Positions 14,483 through 22,759 of a stretch of DNA of 36,760 nucleotides are shown piece after piece (positions within the stretch are counted from its first letter, which is position 1; every line of letters begins with the position of its first letter). Origin of the DNA: Metabacillus fastidiosus NBRC 101226 (GTDB taxonomy: Bacteria; Bacillota; Bacilli; Bacillales; Bacillaceae); NCBI RefSeq assembly GCF_001591625.1, contig NZ_BCVG01000029.1, forward strand, positions 1-36,760, read 5' to 3'. The notes below the pieces were generated by a model that was given only the letters and a program-made list of their open reading frames with translations, made no database searches and was not told where the DNA came from. The position numbers and the translations under genes were made by a program.

Positions 14483-14767
14483 ATGAAAAACAATATGGGG
14501 ATCTATGATCAAGAAAAAGTAATGGACAAAGTAATGGAGAATGACATAATTCGTTTCCCTAAGAGAATTAATGAGCAAATTCATGGTGATTTTGTGAGGA
14601 AAAATATGCATGCAGAGATCCAAAGACATGGACATGCTAGAAATATCCAAGCGAAAGCAAAACAAAGAGCAGAAGAGGACCGCGCATGGAATATCTTTGC
14701 GGCTTGTGTTGTGGGGATTTTATTTTTAACTGTCATTTTTATTGGAGGATGGATTGACAGCATGTAA
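14483..14767 (+). CDS. Small C-terminally anchored membrane protein, 94 residues
   Basis: ATG 14483 with TTAAGGAGTGTTATTT, 35 bases after holA and in the same operon. Residues 1-65 are charged and His-rich (RKNMHAEIQRHGHARNIQAK). Residues 69-91 form a single membrane helix (FAACVVGILFLTVIFIGGWI). No family recognised. A terminator follows. Confidence 0.65.
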   Translation: MKNNMGIYDQEKVMDKVMENDIIRFPKRINEQIHGDFVRKNMHAEIQRHGHARNIQAKAKQRAEEDRAWNIFAACVVGILFLTVIFIGGWIDSM

Positions 14768-14804
14768 TGTGAATAATCATAAATCAATAAACGATTTTTA
14801 ACAG

Positions 14805-14832
14805 AAGCAACCTATTTAGGTTGCTTTTTATT
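14805..14832 (+). terminator. Terminator of the holA-like operon
   Basis: AAGCAACCTA-TT-TAGGTTGCTT followed by TTTATTTTT. Confidence 0.9.
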
Positions 14833-14849
14833 TTTAAGGAGGATTTAAA

Positions 14850-14918
14850 ATGACTCAAACATATGATGAAGTTTTCTTAGATTGGATGTTTAATCTTGAT
14901 GAAAAACGAGGTAGTTAA
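14850..14918 (+). CDS. Very short frame, 22 residues, possibly a truncated gene start
   Basis: ATG 14850 with TTTAAGGAGGATTTAAA, an excellent site, encodes MTQTYDEVFLDWMFNLDEKR then GS and stops. The strong ribosome site on so short a frame suggests either a real micropeptide or the surviving 5' end of a gene lost when the flanking decayed DNA formed. Confidence 0.35.
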   Translation: MTQTYDEVFLDWMFNLDEKRGS

Positions 14919-15039
14919 AGATGACAGCTTTCCAGTTGTCTACAGCTCTATCATTACAAATTTAATAATATGTTGATATAAGACTTATTATTAAAGAAAA
15001 TTTATTTTGATTAAATCAAATTTAAAGGTGCGTGTAACT

Positions 15040-15942
15040 ATGTGGAAAGGATATTTATTTAATATTGCATCGATTCTAATGATGGGGATAGGCCCGCTTA
15101 TATCGAAATTCGGACTTCTTAATATTTCTACTTCTGTTGCTTCTGTAATTAATGCTTTAACAATTATTCTTGCAAGTTATATTTAGGGGAAAATAAGTAA
15201 AAAATCCGTAAATCTATATTTAACAAAAGATGTGACTATGTTAGCTGTTTGTAACACAATAGGAGTAATTTTAATGTATGTTAGTTTAGATTTATTATCT
15301 CCAGTTGAAATAGGATTTTTAGGAAGATTTTATACAGTTTTTGCGGTAATACTTGCCTATATTATTCTAAAGGAGAAAATTACATCCTCTGAGTGGTTAC
15401 TAGTTAGTTTAGCTATTTTAGGAACATTTATGTTTATAAATCCTTCAGATAACAGTGATTTTAACATTTTAGGTATTGTTTCAGCTATTTTATATACTTT
15501 CTTTTTTGCACTTAGTAATATCCTAATAAAATTAACAATAACAGAAGGAAGAGAGTCCAATTCTCTTTTATTCACAAACAATGTATGGACTTTAATACTG
15601 GTATCAATCTATTTAATTACATTTAACAATAATTGAATTTTAAATCTTTCTAGTGTTAGTTTAACAGCTATCGCAGCATTAATGACAGGTTTCTTAGGGA
15701 CATTGTTTTTATATGAAGCTTTAAAGAGGCTTCGATTCTCCGTAGCTAATGTTATGAGAGCTACTAGTCCAATTATTCTAGCATTTGTTTCTTATCCTTT
15801 TTTTCCAGTGAAGTTAACTACTCTTAATATTTTTGGTGCCGTAATTCTTATCTTATCAGTTCTAATTATAGGGGTAGTTGATTTTAAAAAGCATTCAACA
15901 CTTAATAAGAAGAATTCTGATGAGACTGCACTGGAGAGTTAA
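15040..15942 (+). pseudogene. EamA/DMT-family transporter, two in-frame stops
   Basis: A single continuous frame from ATG 15040 to 15942 would give a 300-residue protein with about ten membrane helices and the two EamA repeats (LISKFGLLNISTSVASVINA; ETAFLGRF-type LSPVEIGFLGRFYTVFAVIL; second half GTLFLYEALKRLRFSVANVM). It is broken by TAG at 15184-15186 (SYI-stop-GKIS) and TGA at 15634-15636 (NNN-stop-ILNL). No frameshift is present, so the decay is recent. Both stops are compatible with single G-to-A changes in Trp codons (inference, no homologue aligned). Confidence 0.85.
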
Positions 15943-16302
15943 TAGGAACGTTAATTAATATAATCATTTACATGAGATTTAAGGAATTTTTTATTTCTTT
16001 TAATAAAAACTCGTCAATAAACTTCAGATTTAAAAACACTTAAAGAAACCTATTCTTGAAATTTGTTAATAAATTAGATAATATAAAAATATTGGTAACA
16101 AGGGAAGCACCCACCATTTTTGGTGGGTGCTTTTTCTTTTTTTAGGAAAATGAAAAGGAAAAACAGCTGCACTTCAATTCACTGGTAAAGAAAAAGTACT
16201 ACATACAAAACTAAATTAGTACTTAATAAAAAATTCGAAGTAGTGCTTGAATTTGCAAACGAGAAAAAATAAGAGATCCATGTTTTATTAGGGGGTGAAT
16301 AA
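15943..16302. other. Intergenic with terminator and decayed coding relic
   Basis: Apart from the terminator at 16105, bases 16150-16272 read as pieces of one protein in shifting frames (KTAALQFTGKEKVLHTKLN, then KFEVVLEFANEKK and stop), so a small gene has decayed here. Nothing else seen. Confidence 0.45.
16105..16140 (+). terminator. Strong intrinsic terminator
   Basis: AAGCACCCACCA-TTTT-TGGTGGGTGCTT followed by TTTCTTTTTTT. Confidence 0.92.
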
Positions 16303-17008
16303 ATGAATTTATCAATGTTATTCTTTTGCACATTACTTTTAATATTTGTGTTGGTATTCTTTAGGTCACTCCTTTTCTTTTATAAGAACTTCGCTCCACT
16401 GTCTAGGAAGAGATATTCGGAGATTTATGAAGAAATAGAGCGGATTAGAGAAAGATTAGGGATTAATAAGCCTGTTTATCTAAAAGTGAACAGCAGCCGG
16501 CTTTCGGAGTCATATCTTACGAATGGCTATGTTATCGGAAGAAATGTAATTTTAACCAATACATTAATAAAAGCGTGGAATAAGCATCCCCATATTGTTA
16601 GAGGAATACTAGCTCATGAAATGGTCCATATCAAATATAAAGACAATAGATACAGAGGATATCATGGTCTACTCAAAGATTTAGGTTCTAAAACAAAAAC
16701 AGCACTTATCTTACAGAGATTAGAGCAGACATAGAAGGTAACGATGCAGCTCAATTAAAAGATCACGAAATGGATCACGCCCAGAGATTGCTTCATAAGT
16801 TTAATAAAAATAAAGGCAAAGAAATTCAATATAAGAGCAGTTATCCAGTTGACAACAAATAGCAGACCTTTCTAAAAGATATAAAAAATTTAATGACGTT
16901 GCTTTACATGAAATTCTACTGGATTTTTGTAAGATTATGACCATTAAAAATCACGATAAATTCATTAAAAAAGTAAGAAACAAACATATAGAAACAAATT
17001 TTTCATAA
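16303..17008 (+). pseudogene. M48-type membrane metallopeptidase, frameshifted
   Basis: ATG 16303 follows AGGGGGTGAATAA. An N-terminal membrane helix (residues 4-28) precedes a soluble domain with GRNVILTNTLIK and GILAHEMVHIKYKDN, the zinc site HExxH. The frame ends at 16734, but a one-base shift near 16713 continues TEIRADIEGNDAAQLKDHEM, containing the M48 E-x-x-A-D third zinc ligand. A second shift near 16860 continues ADLSKRYKKFNDVALHEILL to the TAA at 17006-17008. The total of 706 bases fits two single-base losses. Truncated at 143 residues, the product would lack the third zinc ligand and be inactive. Confidence 0.85.
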
Positions 17009-17081
17009 ATTCTTGCGTTTTTTGCGATATAGGGAACGACATGGGAAAATAGTAAAAAATCTTACTAAAGAGGTGCTTATT

Positions 17082-17432
17082 ATGAACTTAGAAAATTATC
17101 CTCGTACTCAAGAGTTACTCCAGATAGTTAATCTGGAAGATAAAGCGGATCACATCAAATGGTTATTTTTTTATAAAGAAGACGCAGCTGTTCACTTAGC
17201 TAAGGCATATCTGGTTACACTAGCAAGTATGTCTTCTGACATATTGGTAAAAGAAAAAGCAAAAACATGGACCGATCAACTTTACATTACTATCGGTCCT
17301 AAACTACACAGTTTTGCAAAGGAAGAAGCTAATGCCAAAATGGGGTATGAGACAGAAGATATTATAAAGCTATTTAAGCATATTTCATTCGGTGGTATTA
17401 AATATACTCAACAACTAATTAACTTTGACTAA
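17082..17432 (+). CDS. Hypothetical protein, 116 residues
   Basis: ATG 17082 with AGAGGTGCTTATT; this start is preferred to an upstream one at 17013 without a site. Helical and soluble (LEDKADHIKWLFFYKEDAAV, AKAYLVTLASMSSDILVKEK). No family recognised. It stands between two pseudogenes but has no lesion. Confidence 0.6.
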   Translation: MNLENYPRTQELLQIVNLEDKADHIKWLFFYKEDAAVHLAKAYLVTLASMSSDILVKEKAKTWTDQLYITIGPKLHSFAKEEANAKMGYETEDIIKLFKHISFGGIKYTQQLINFD

Positions 17433-17468
17433 GTTCCCCTAATCTGAATAGTAAGAGGAGAAGAAAAA

Positions 17469-17802
17469 ATGGAACAAATAACAAAAAAGTATATATTTTC
17501 CAATAAAGGTTACTGAGACTGATATTAAATTTAGGAGAATAGACGGCATTTTACCTAAGATAGATGAAATCCCCGAAGAATTCTTTCAGGAAGATAATAA
17601 ATGGAATAAGATCATCTCTAAATGATTTTTTGAAGGGATTAGAGGTGCCAAATTTAAGTGTAGGGAAGGAATTATTTTATCTGAAGCACTTCGTCATATA
17701 ATAGCTATTCTAAAGTCTTATCATCCTCAACATGAACATAAGATAGCCGGGTGAGTATTTTTATTAAATTCTTTCTTTGAAGATATAACTCTTAATAAAT
17801 AA
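17469..17802 (+). pseudogene. Unknown gene with a frameshift and two in-frame TGA stops
   Basis: ATG 17469 (site GAGGAGAAGAAAAA) opens MEQITKKYIF. An extra T in the TTTT at 17496-17499 breaks the frame, which then continues PIKVTETDIKFRRIDGILPK, IDEIPEEFFQEDNKWNKI to TGA 17623-17625, FFEGIRGAKFKCREGIILSE to TGA 17752-17754, and VFLLNSFFEDITLNK to TAA. Restoring Trp at both TGA codons gives a coherent protein of about 110 residues. No family recognised. Confidence 0.7.
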
Positions 17803-17855
17803 ACAAATTTCTAAAAATCCAACTCTTATATAGAGGGAGAAGAGAGGGTGTTAAT

Positions 17856-17936
17856 GTGATTTTAAAAAAGGATTTCAGAGGTAGCCTATTAACAGAAGGA
17901 GCAAGTGAGTATTATGATAATAGTTTATTAAAATAA
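17856..17936 (+). CDS. Possible 26-residue peptide
   Basis: GTG 17856 with AGAGAGGGTGTTAAT. Encodes ILKKDFRGSLLTEGASEYYD then NSLLK. The ribosome site is fair and there is no other support; it may be a relic. It lies just upstream of the lipoprotein gene. Confidence 0.3.
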   Translation: MILKKDFRGSLLTEGASEYYDNSLLK

Positions 17937-17979
17937 GAAATCCTAATTAATATTTTATTTGAAGGGAAGTAATTAAACT

Positions 17980-18492
17980 ATGAAAAAGAACACATTTAGT
18001 TGGAAAAGAGCTATTCTATTACTTTCACTCGGAAGCATATTTACTATAAGTGCATGTTCCAGTGAGGAAGAAACAGCCCAGCAGGTTGATGAACAAACAG
18101 TTAATCAAATTAAAGACTTTACTACAAAATTCGATGAGTCATTAGGTCAGGCAAACAAACAGCTTAATACATTTAATGTAGCATTAGATGGATTATATAC
18201 TGGACAAGTTTCTTCTGAGCAGTTTGTTAAGATTTTAAGTGGCAATATTGAAAATTCTAGGTCATTAATTAGTACCGTAGAAAGTTATAGTGTAAACCCT
18301 AAGGTTTCTATATATCATCAAAATCTCCTCAAGTATTTAAATCAACAACATCAACTTTTCCTAGATTCTGTGGAAATGGCCAATCTTGAACAAATAGACA
18401 AAAGAAGTCTCCGAGAGGCTTACTTTCAAGTGAAGAATAATCAAAATGAAGTAAGAAACATATTTATTAATGGAGAAAATAAAGCTATTTAA
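17980..18492 (+). CDS. Lipoprotein, 170 residues
   Basis: ATG 17980 with GAAGGGAAGTAATT. Basic start KKNTFSWKR, hydrophobic core, and lipobox TISAC giving Cys-26 as the lipidated residue, then an acidic linker SSEEETAQQVDEQT. The rest is helical (QIKDFTTKFDESLGQANKQL; LRQAY-like LREAYFQVKNNQNEVRNIF). A surface-anchored helical bundle is expected; function unknown. It lies upstream of the HTH-TPR regulator and is separated from it by a hairpin. Confidence 0.8.
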   Translation: MKKNTFSWKRAILLLSLGSIFTISACSSEEETAQQVDEQTVNQIKDFTTKFDESLGQANKQLNTFNVALDGLYTGQVSSEQFVKILSGNIENSRSLISTVESYSVNPKVSIYHQNLLKYLNQQHQLFLDSVEMANLEQIDKRSLREAYFQVKNNQNEVRNIFINGENKAI

Positions 18493-18498
18493 TAGATT

Positions 18499-18530
18499 AA
18501 AACCTCATCACAACACCATGATGAGGTTTG
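18499..18530 (+). terminator. Hairpin after the lipoprotein gene
   Basis: AAACCTCATCA / TGATGAGGTTT with a 8-nt loop. The T tract after it is weak (TTTGATTC), so termination may be partial. Confidence 0.6.
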
Positions 18531-18700
18531 ATTCATATACATTAATTTGGAGAGTTTCCATAATTTCCACCTTTTTTAAAAATCACTTTGTTGATAACTT
18601 AAATGGTACGTAAATTATTTGTAATTACCTTCATTATTCAAATAATTAACAGTATACTAATTAAAGTTACAACAACATGATTAAAGGAGTTTAGAATTCT

Positions 18701-20035
18701 ATGAATATAATTCAACTCGGCTCTAACATTCGAAAAAAGAGAAAAGAAAAAAATATTACTTTAAAAGAATTGGCTCATGGTATCTGTTCCATTGGAAAAA
18801 TGTCCAACATAGAAAATGGATTAACAAAGATTAAAGAAGAAGAATTAGAACAAATTTGTCTCCGTCTTGGAGTTCCAGTTAGTGAACTAGTAGATGATAG
18901 TGAAATACTTGAGGAAAATCGATATAAAGAACATCAATTAAAAATAACAGAAATTGAGAACTATATTTTTCTGGAATTTTACGAAATTGCAAATGAATTA
19001 ATAAGAGAAGTGGAAAATGATACTGAAAACTCAACAGTAAAATGCCAAATTACATATTTTAAGTCATTGATCCATTATAAAAAGAAGGAGAACCATAACG
19101 CTCTTTTTAACTTATATAAATTATTAAATATAAAAACATCTAACAAAGTAGAAATAACTTATCAAACCAAAGCATATAATCTAGTGGCCATTATTTTATA
19201 TTATATCGGAGATTTTAAATCTGCATTAGATCATCTAAATAAGGCTCTAGATATTTCTAATGATAAATTAATTGCACAAAATCTCTATTATAATTCGGCT
19301 CTCGTTTATGCAGCACAAGGCTATTCATATAAGTCCCGCTTAACCATAAATAAAATGGATAAAAAACAAATAGCCAGTTCCTATGAAATTCAATTTTTAT
19401 CTACTTTGTTAGCAATGATTGATGGAGATCTAAAGGGAGCTATTGAAAAAATCATAAGTCTGCGTTCCAGCTTTCTTGTTGAAAGAGACAAAGACCTTTT
19501 CATTAAAAGTAATATAGTCTTATTATATTTACAGGAAAAACATCCTAATGAAACTAAAAAATATACATTTGATTTTTTGAATTTTATAGAAAATTGGTTT
19601 CAACTTAGAGTCGATGATTATAAAGGTACTGAAGAGATAATGGTTACCTTCTTATTAGCTCTAACTAATCTCACAATGGAAAAACAAGAATTCTCTACAA
19701 CTTCACTTTTACTAGAATATTTATTTAGTTTAAAAGAATACTTTCATAATAAACAAACATATTGTTATCTCTATTATATTAAAGCAAAATTAATGGAAGC
19801 TACTAGCCCAAATAAAGAAGAGCAAATAAAGTTACTTAAGAAAGCCATAAATGAAGCCGATTTAAATACTCATACATGGTTAAAAGGAATTTTATATTAT
19901 GAACTAGGGAAAGTACAAGAATTAGAGGATACATATTTTAAGTTAGCATCAGAAAATTTTTATCATTCACTTTTATATAAAGAGTTTAATGTTCTGACAA
20001 TTAGAAATATGCTGCCTAAATTTAAATATTATTGA
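18701..20035 (+). CDS. HTH-TPR regulator of the NprR/PlcR (RRNPP) type
   Basis: 444 residues from ATG 18701, with AAAGGAG eleven bases upstream. An N-terminal Xre-type HTH (residues 5-64: LGSNIRKKRKEKNITLKELA, then GKMSNIENG) is followed by about 370 residues of helical repeats of TPR type (for example NLVAIILYYIGDFKSALDHL NKALDIS; SALVYAAQGYSYKSR). This architecture and length match peptide-responsive regulators such as NprR (about 420). These bind a short secreted and re-imported peptide and control virulence, sporulation or mobile-element decisions. No obvious pro-peptide gene with an export signal lies directly downstream. A possible -10 box TATACT sits in TAACAGTATACTAA (18648-18661). 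Confidence 0.8.
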   Translation: MNIIQLGSNIRKKRKEKNITLKELAHGICSIGKMSNIENGLTKIKEEELEQICLRLGVPVSELVDDSEILEENRYKEHQLKITEIENYIFLEFYEIANELIREVENDTENSTVKCQITYFKSLIHYKKKENHNALFNLYKLLNIKTSNKVEITYQTKAYNLVAIILYYIGDFKSALDHLNKALDISNDKLIAQNLYYNSALVYAAQGYSYKSRLTINKMDKKQIASSYEIQFLSTLLAMIDGDLKGAIEKIISLRSSFLVERDKDLFIKSNIVLLYLQEKHPNETKKYTFDFLNFIENWFQLRVDDYKGTEEIMVTFLLALTNLTMEKQEFSTTSLLLEYLFSLKEYFHNKQTYCYLYYIKAKLMEATSPNKEEQIKLLKKAINEADLNTHTWLKGILYYELGKVQELEDTYFKLASENFYHSLLYKEFNVLTIRNMLPKFKYY

Positions 20036-20234
20036 ATTTGGAAAGCTTATAAAAAAACCTTTTACTACTTAAATTCCACCTAAACAATAAAGGATATATA
20101 CAAAGAATTTAATAAGAAGCTAATAGTCATTTTTATGAATATTTTAGAAATATTTTCAGATACTTTTATTTCTTAAGTGAATTGTTAGAGAAATCCTACA
20201 GTTTATAGGTCTTCTATTAAGAGAGGTAGATATT

Positions 20235-21317
20235 ATGCATAAACTTGCTTTTTCACACTTTTTGTTTTCTTTCGAAGAAGATTCTTTATATTTAATTAAT
20301 AATTACGGTAATTTACTTAATACCATAACAAACAGTACACTTGAAGAAACCTTTTTAGAGACTTTAAATAGGTTAAAACCCACTTTAGAAATAGATGAAG
20401 AATTTCATTTTTCTTTGGAGACAGACCAGCATATTTTCACTATATTTATTCAAAAGAATCAGAAAGCCGGTAATTATGATGGATACATATTTGAATCTTC
20501 TTCTTTACATCTATTACTGAAAAACACAAAGATTTCATCAAGAAAATTGTTGATCTATTCCCATTTAAAAGAGGCATTAGAACAAGAAGAATTTCATTTA
20601 GTCTTTCAACCGATCATTGATGTGTCGAAAAATAGTATTGTTGGAGCTGAAGCACTATTAAGATGGAAAGGTTCTAAAATTGGAAACATAACAGCCAGTG
20701 AACTTATTCCCATCTTAGAAGAATCAGAATATATTCACCCAATTGGTTACTGGATTATTAAAAAAGCTTGTAAAGAAATGAAAAAGTGGCATCTTAAAAC
20801 AAAACTCAATCTTGAACTACATATAAATATAAGCTCTAATCAATTAAAAGCAGCTAATTTTGGTACAACTTTTCTGTCTATTTTAAAAGAAGAACAGTTA
20901 GATCCCACTCTGTTCACGTTGGAAATCACTGAACACAGCTTTATGGAGCTAGACGAAAACATATTGAATAATATTCACCTTTTATCACAAAATGGGGTAT
21001 CTTTTGCCATTGATGATTTTGGTACCGGATATAGTAATTTTAATAACTTAAACCAATTACCTATTAGTACAATCAAGATTGATAAAAGTTTTATTATGAA
21101 TGCATTAGATAGCGAGAAGAACATAGAAATCATTGATATAATGATTAGTTTATCTAAAAAGTTGAAAATTGATGTAGTAGCAGAAGGAGTAGAAACAAAG
21201 GAGATTCTTCAACTACTAAGAAACCATAATTGTAGCCTTATTCAAGGTTATTATTTCAGTAAGCCGCTTCACTCCTCAGTATTCCTAGATTACATAGAAA
21301 GAAATCAAGTTTCTTAA
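20235..21317 (+). CDS. EAL-domain cyclic-di-GMP phosphodiesterase
   Basis: 360 residues from ATG 20235 with GAGAGGTAG. Residues 1-105 form an unassigned N-terminal domain. The EAL domain (about 112-355) keeps the residues needed for hydrolysis: GAEALLRW, NIS, LEITEH, FAIDDFGTGYSN, IKIDKSF, VVAEGVET and QGYYFSKP. It should therefore be an active enzyme degrading c-di-GMP, which in Bacillus lowers matrix formation and favours motility. It follows the HTH-TPR gene at 200 bases and ends in a terminator, so it may be its regulated neighbour. Confidence 0.93.
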   Translation: MHKLAFSHFLFSFEEDSLYLINNYGNLLNTITNSTLEETFLETLNRLKPTLEIDEEFHFSLETDQHIFTIFIQKNQKAGNYDGYIFESSSLHLLLKNTKISSRKLLIYSHLKEALEQEEFHLVFQPIIDVSKNSIVGAEALLRWKGSKIGNITASELIPILEESEYIHPIGYWIIKKACKEMKKWHLKTKLNLELHINISSNQLKAANFGTTFLSILKEEQLDPTLFTLEITEHSFMELDENILNNIHLLSQNGVSFAIDDFGTGYSNFNNLNQLPISTIKIDKSFIMNALDSEKNIEIIDIMISLSKKLKIDVVAEGVETKEILQLLRNHNCSLIQGYYFSKPLHSSVFLDYIERNQVS

Positions 21318-21432
21318 TCAGTTAAATCTATAGAGACAGTTAAAATCTAAGCTATTATGTGGTAAAATTACTATATATTAATTTTTATTTTACCTGGACC
21401 AAGCGGACTAGGATTTCTGGTACAAATATTGC

Positions 21433-21487
21433 GCTCAACAGAGTGATCGTTTATTTTTCTCAACGGTTACTTTGTTGAGCTTTTTTG
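21433..21487 (+). terminator. Terminator of the EAL gene
   Basis: GCTCAACA ... TGTTGAGC, with additional pairing inside, followed by TTTTTTGTG. Confidence 0.85.
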
Positions 21488-21521
21488 TGTTACAAAACTT
21501 TTTTAAGGAGGAAATTTTAAT

Positions 21522-22097
21522 ATGTCATTTACTGTGGAATATAATCGGGTGATTTATAAAAAAGACCGGCATACGATGGTGTTACTGGTTAAACAAGGAG
21601 ACTCTAATGTATATGATTCTCATTCTAATTTAAGAGCAAAGCATTGGAGATTAGCTGCAGCCGGATCTGAAAAAGAATTGTGGAAAGAGATAGGGATACG
21701 TTCAGGAAGTACAGAAGGAGGAGCCTTGCAAAGAGCGAAAGGTTGGAACGAAACCGTATGGTGGAAAATTGAGGATTACATCAAACTATATCGCTCTAAA
21801 ATTGCAAATGCTAAGCCGATTGATTTGTTACTAACTGACTTTTCTCTAACCCTGGTAATCGAGAGAAATCCACATTCAAAGAATGCTGATTTAGATAGTC
21901 ATATCACTTCTATCATCGATGACTTTCAAATACCATATGTTCAAACTAATCACTTTGATACTAGTAGATTGGTATATGAAAAACCAGTAGAAAATCAGAT
22001 GGAATTATACACTTATTTAGAGAGAATTCCTGTGAATTTTTATTCAAAAGATTTCTCTATTTTTTATAAAGTGAATTGTCATAAAACGCGTATTTAG
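21522..22097 (+). CDS. Unknown protein, paralogue of the next gene
   Basis: 191 residues from ATG 21522 with TTAAGGAGGAAATTTTAAT. The N-terminal half carries AKHWRLAAAGSEKELWKEIG, IRSGSTEGGALQRA and WWKIEDYIKLYRSKI. The same W..G....LW.EIG.RGG..EGG.L....K...E.YI..YR layout returns in gene 22109. The layout resembles WGR-type modules in a general way (Trp-rich, G-E-G loop), but I do not claim that family. Cytosolic. It forms an operon with 22109 (11-base gap). Confidence 0.7.
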   Translation: MSFTVEYNRVIYKKDRHTMVLLVKQGDSNVYDSHSNLRAKHWRLAAAGSEKELWKEIGIRSGSTEGGALQRAKGWNETVWWKIEDYIKLYRSKIANAKPIDLLLTDFSLTLVIERNPHSKNADLDSHITSIIDDFQIPYVQTNHFDTSRLVYEKPVENQMELYTYLERIPVNFYSKDFSIFYKVNCHKTRI

Positions 22098-22108
22098 GAG
22101 AAGAAGAC

Positions 22109-22624
22109 ATGATTATTGAAAAAAACCGAAAAGTTTACCAATTAAGCGACAATGTGAATGAAAAGAATTTATTATTGCTTATTGAAACCTTTAGCGGCTG
22201 GGAAACAGTAGCTAAAGGATGGGCGTATAATCATTGGGGTAAAATCGGAGAACGTGGAGGTCTTGCCGAAGCCGGAGAATTAAGATTTGAAGGCAAGCTC
22301 AAAACAAGCATTGAAACTTATATTGAGACTTACCGAATGTTATTCAGGACTATAAGCACCATAAGGGAGCTATTTGAAGATTTTCAGGTAAAAGCAAGTA
22401 TTTATATGAAAGAAGATCTTTCCATGTATCGCATCAATCATCTTCAAAAACTAATTGAAGATAACAGCTTTCAAATAATATCTAATAATTTCTATGAGAA
22501 GATCCTAACAGTTAACGATTCCCACTTACTTAAAGAGAATGATTTAACTTTATCTTTTAAGCCTATTAGAGAGATTCCAATTATTAGACCTGCTCTTCAA
22601 GAGGTACAATTAGAGATTTTTTGA
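22109..22624 (+). CDS. Unknown protein, paralogue of the preceding gene
   Basis: 171 residues from ATG 22109 with TTAGGAGAAGAAGAC. Contains SGWETVAKGWAYNHWGKIGE, RGGLAEAGELRFEGKLKTSI and ETYIETYRMLF, alignable by eye with gene 21522. The C-terminal halves are diverged (about 90 residues, mixed alpha/beta). No family recognised. A terminator follows. Confidence 0.7.
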   Translation: MIIEKNRKVYQLSDNVNEKNLLLLIETFSGWETVAKGWAYNHWGKIGERGGLAEAGELRFEGKLKTSIETYIETYRMLFRTISTIRELFEDFQVKASIYMKEDLSMYRINHLQKLIEDNSFQIISNNFYEKILTVNDSHLLKENDLTLSFKPIREIPIIRPALQEVQLEIF

Positions 22625-22676
22625 GCAAACATAGCATAGCTGCTATTCTAATTAAAAATTCATTTATATGAAGAGA

Positions 22677-22725
22677 GCAAGTATCCTGTTTGTTATTTCC
22701 TACAGAGTACTTGCTTTTATTTTGT
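22677..22725 (+). terminator. Terminator of the paralogue pair
   Basis: GCAAGTA-TC-CTGT ... ACAG-AG-TACTTGC followed by TTTTATTTTG. Confidence 0.85.
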
Positions 22726-22759
22726 TAAAAACACATCGATAAAGTTGGAGGAAATAATT

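Noticed and set aside
15040..17802. A recoded genetic code (TGA read as Trp) to explain the in-frame TGA codons
   Set aside because: TGA terminates many intact genes here (for example 13474, 24574), one of the internal stops is TAG, and frameshifts are also present, so decay is the simpler explanation.
20130..20177. A 13-codon frame MNILEIFSDTFIS as the pro-peptide of the HTH-TPR regulator
   Set aside because: Too short to hold an export signal plus a mature peptide, and it has no ribosome site.
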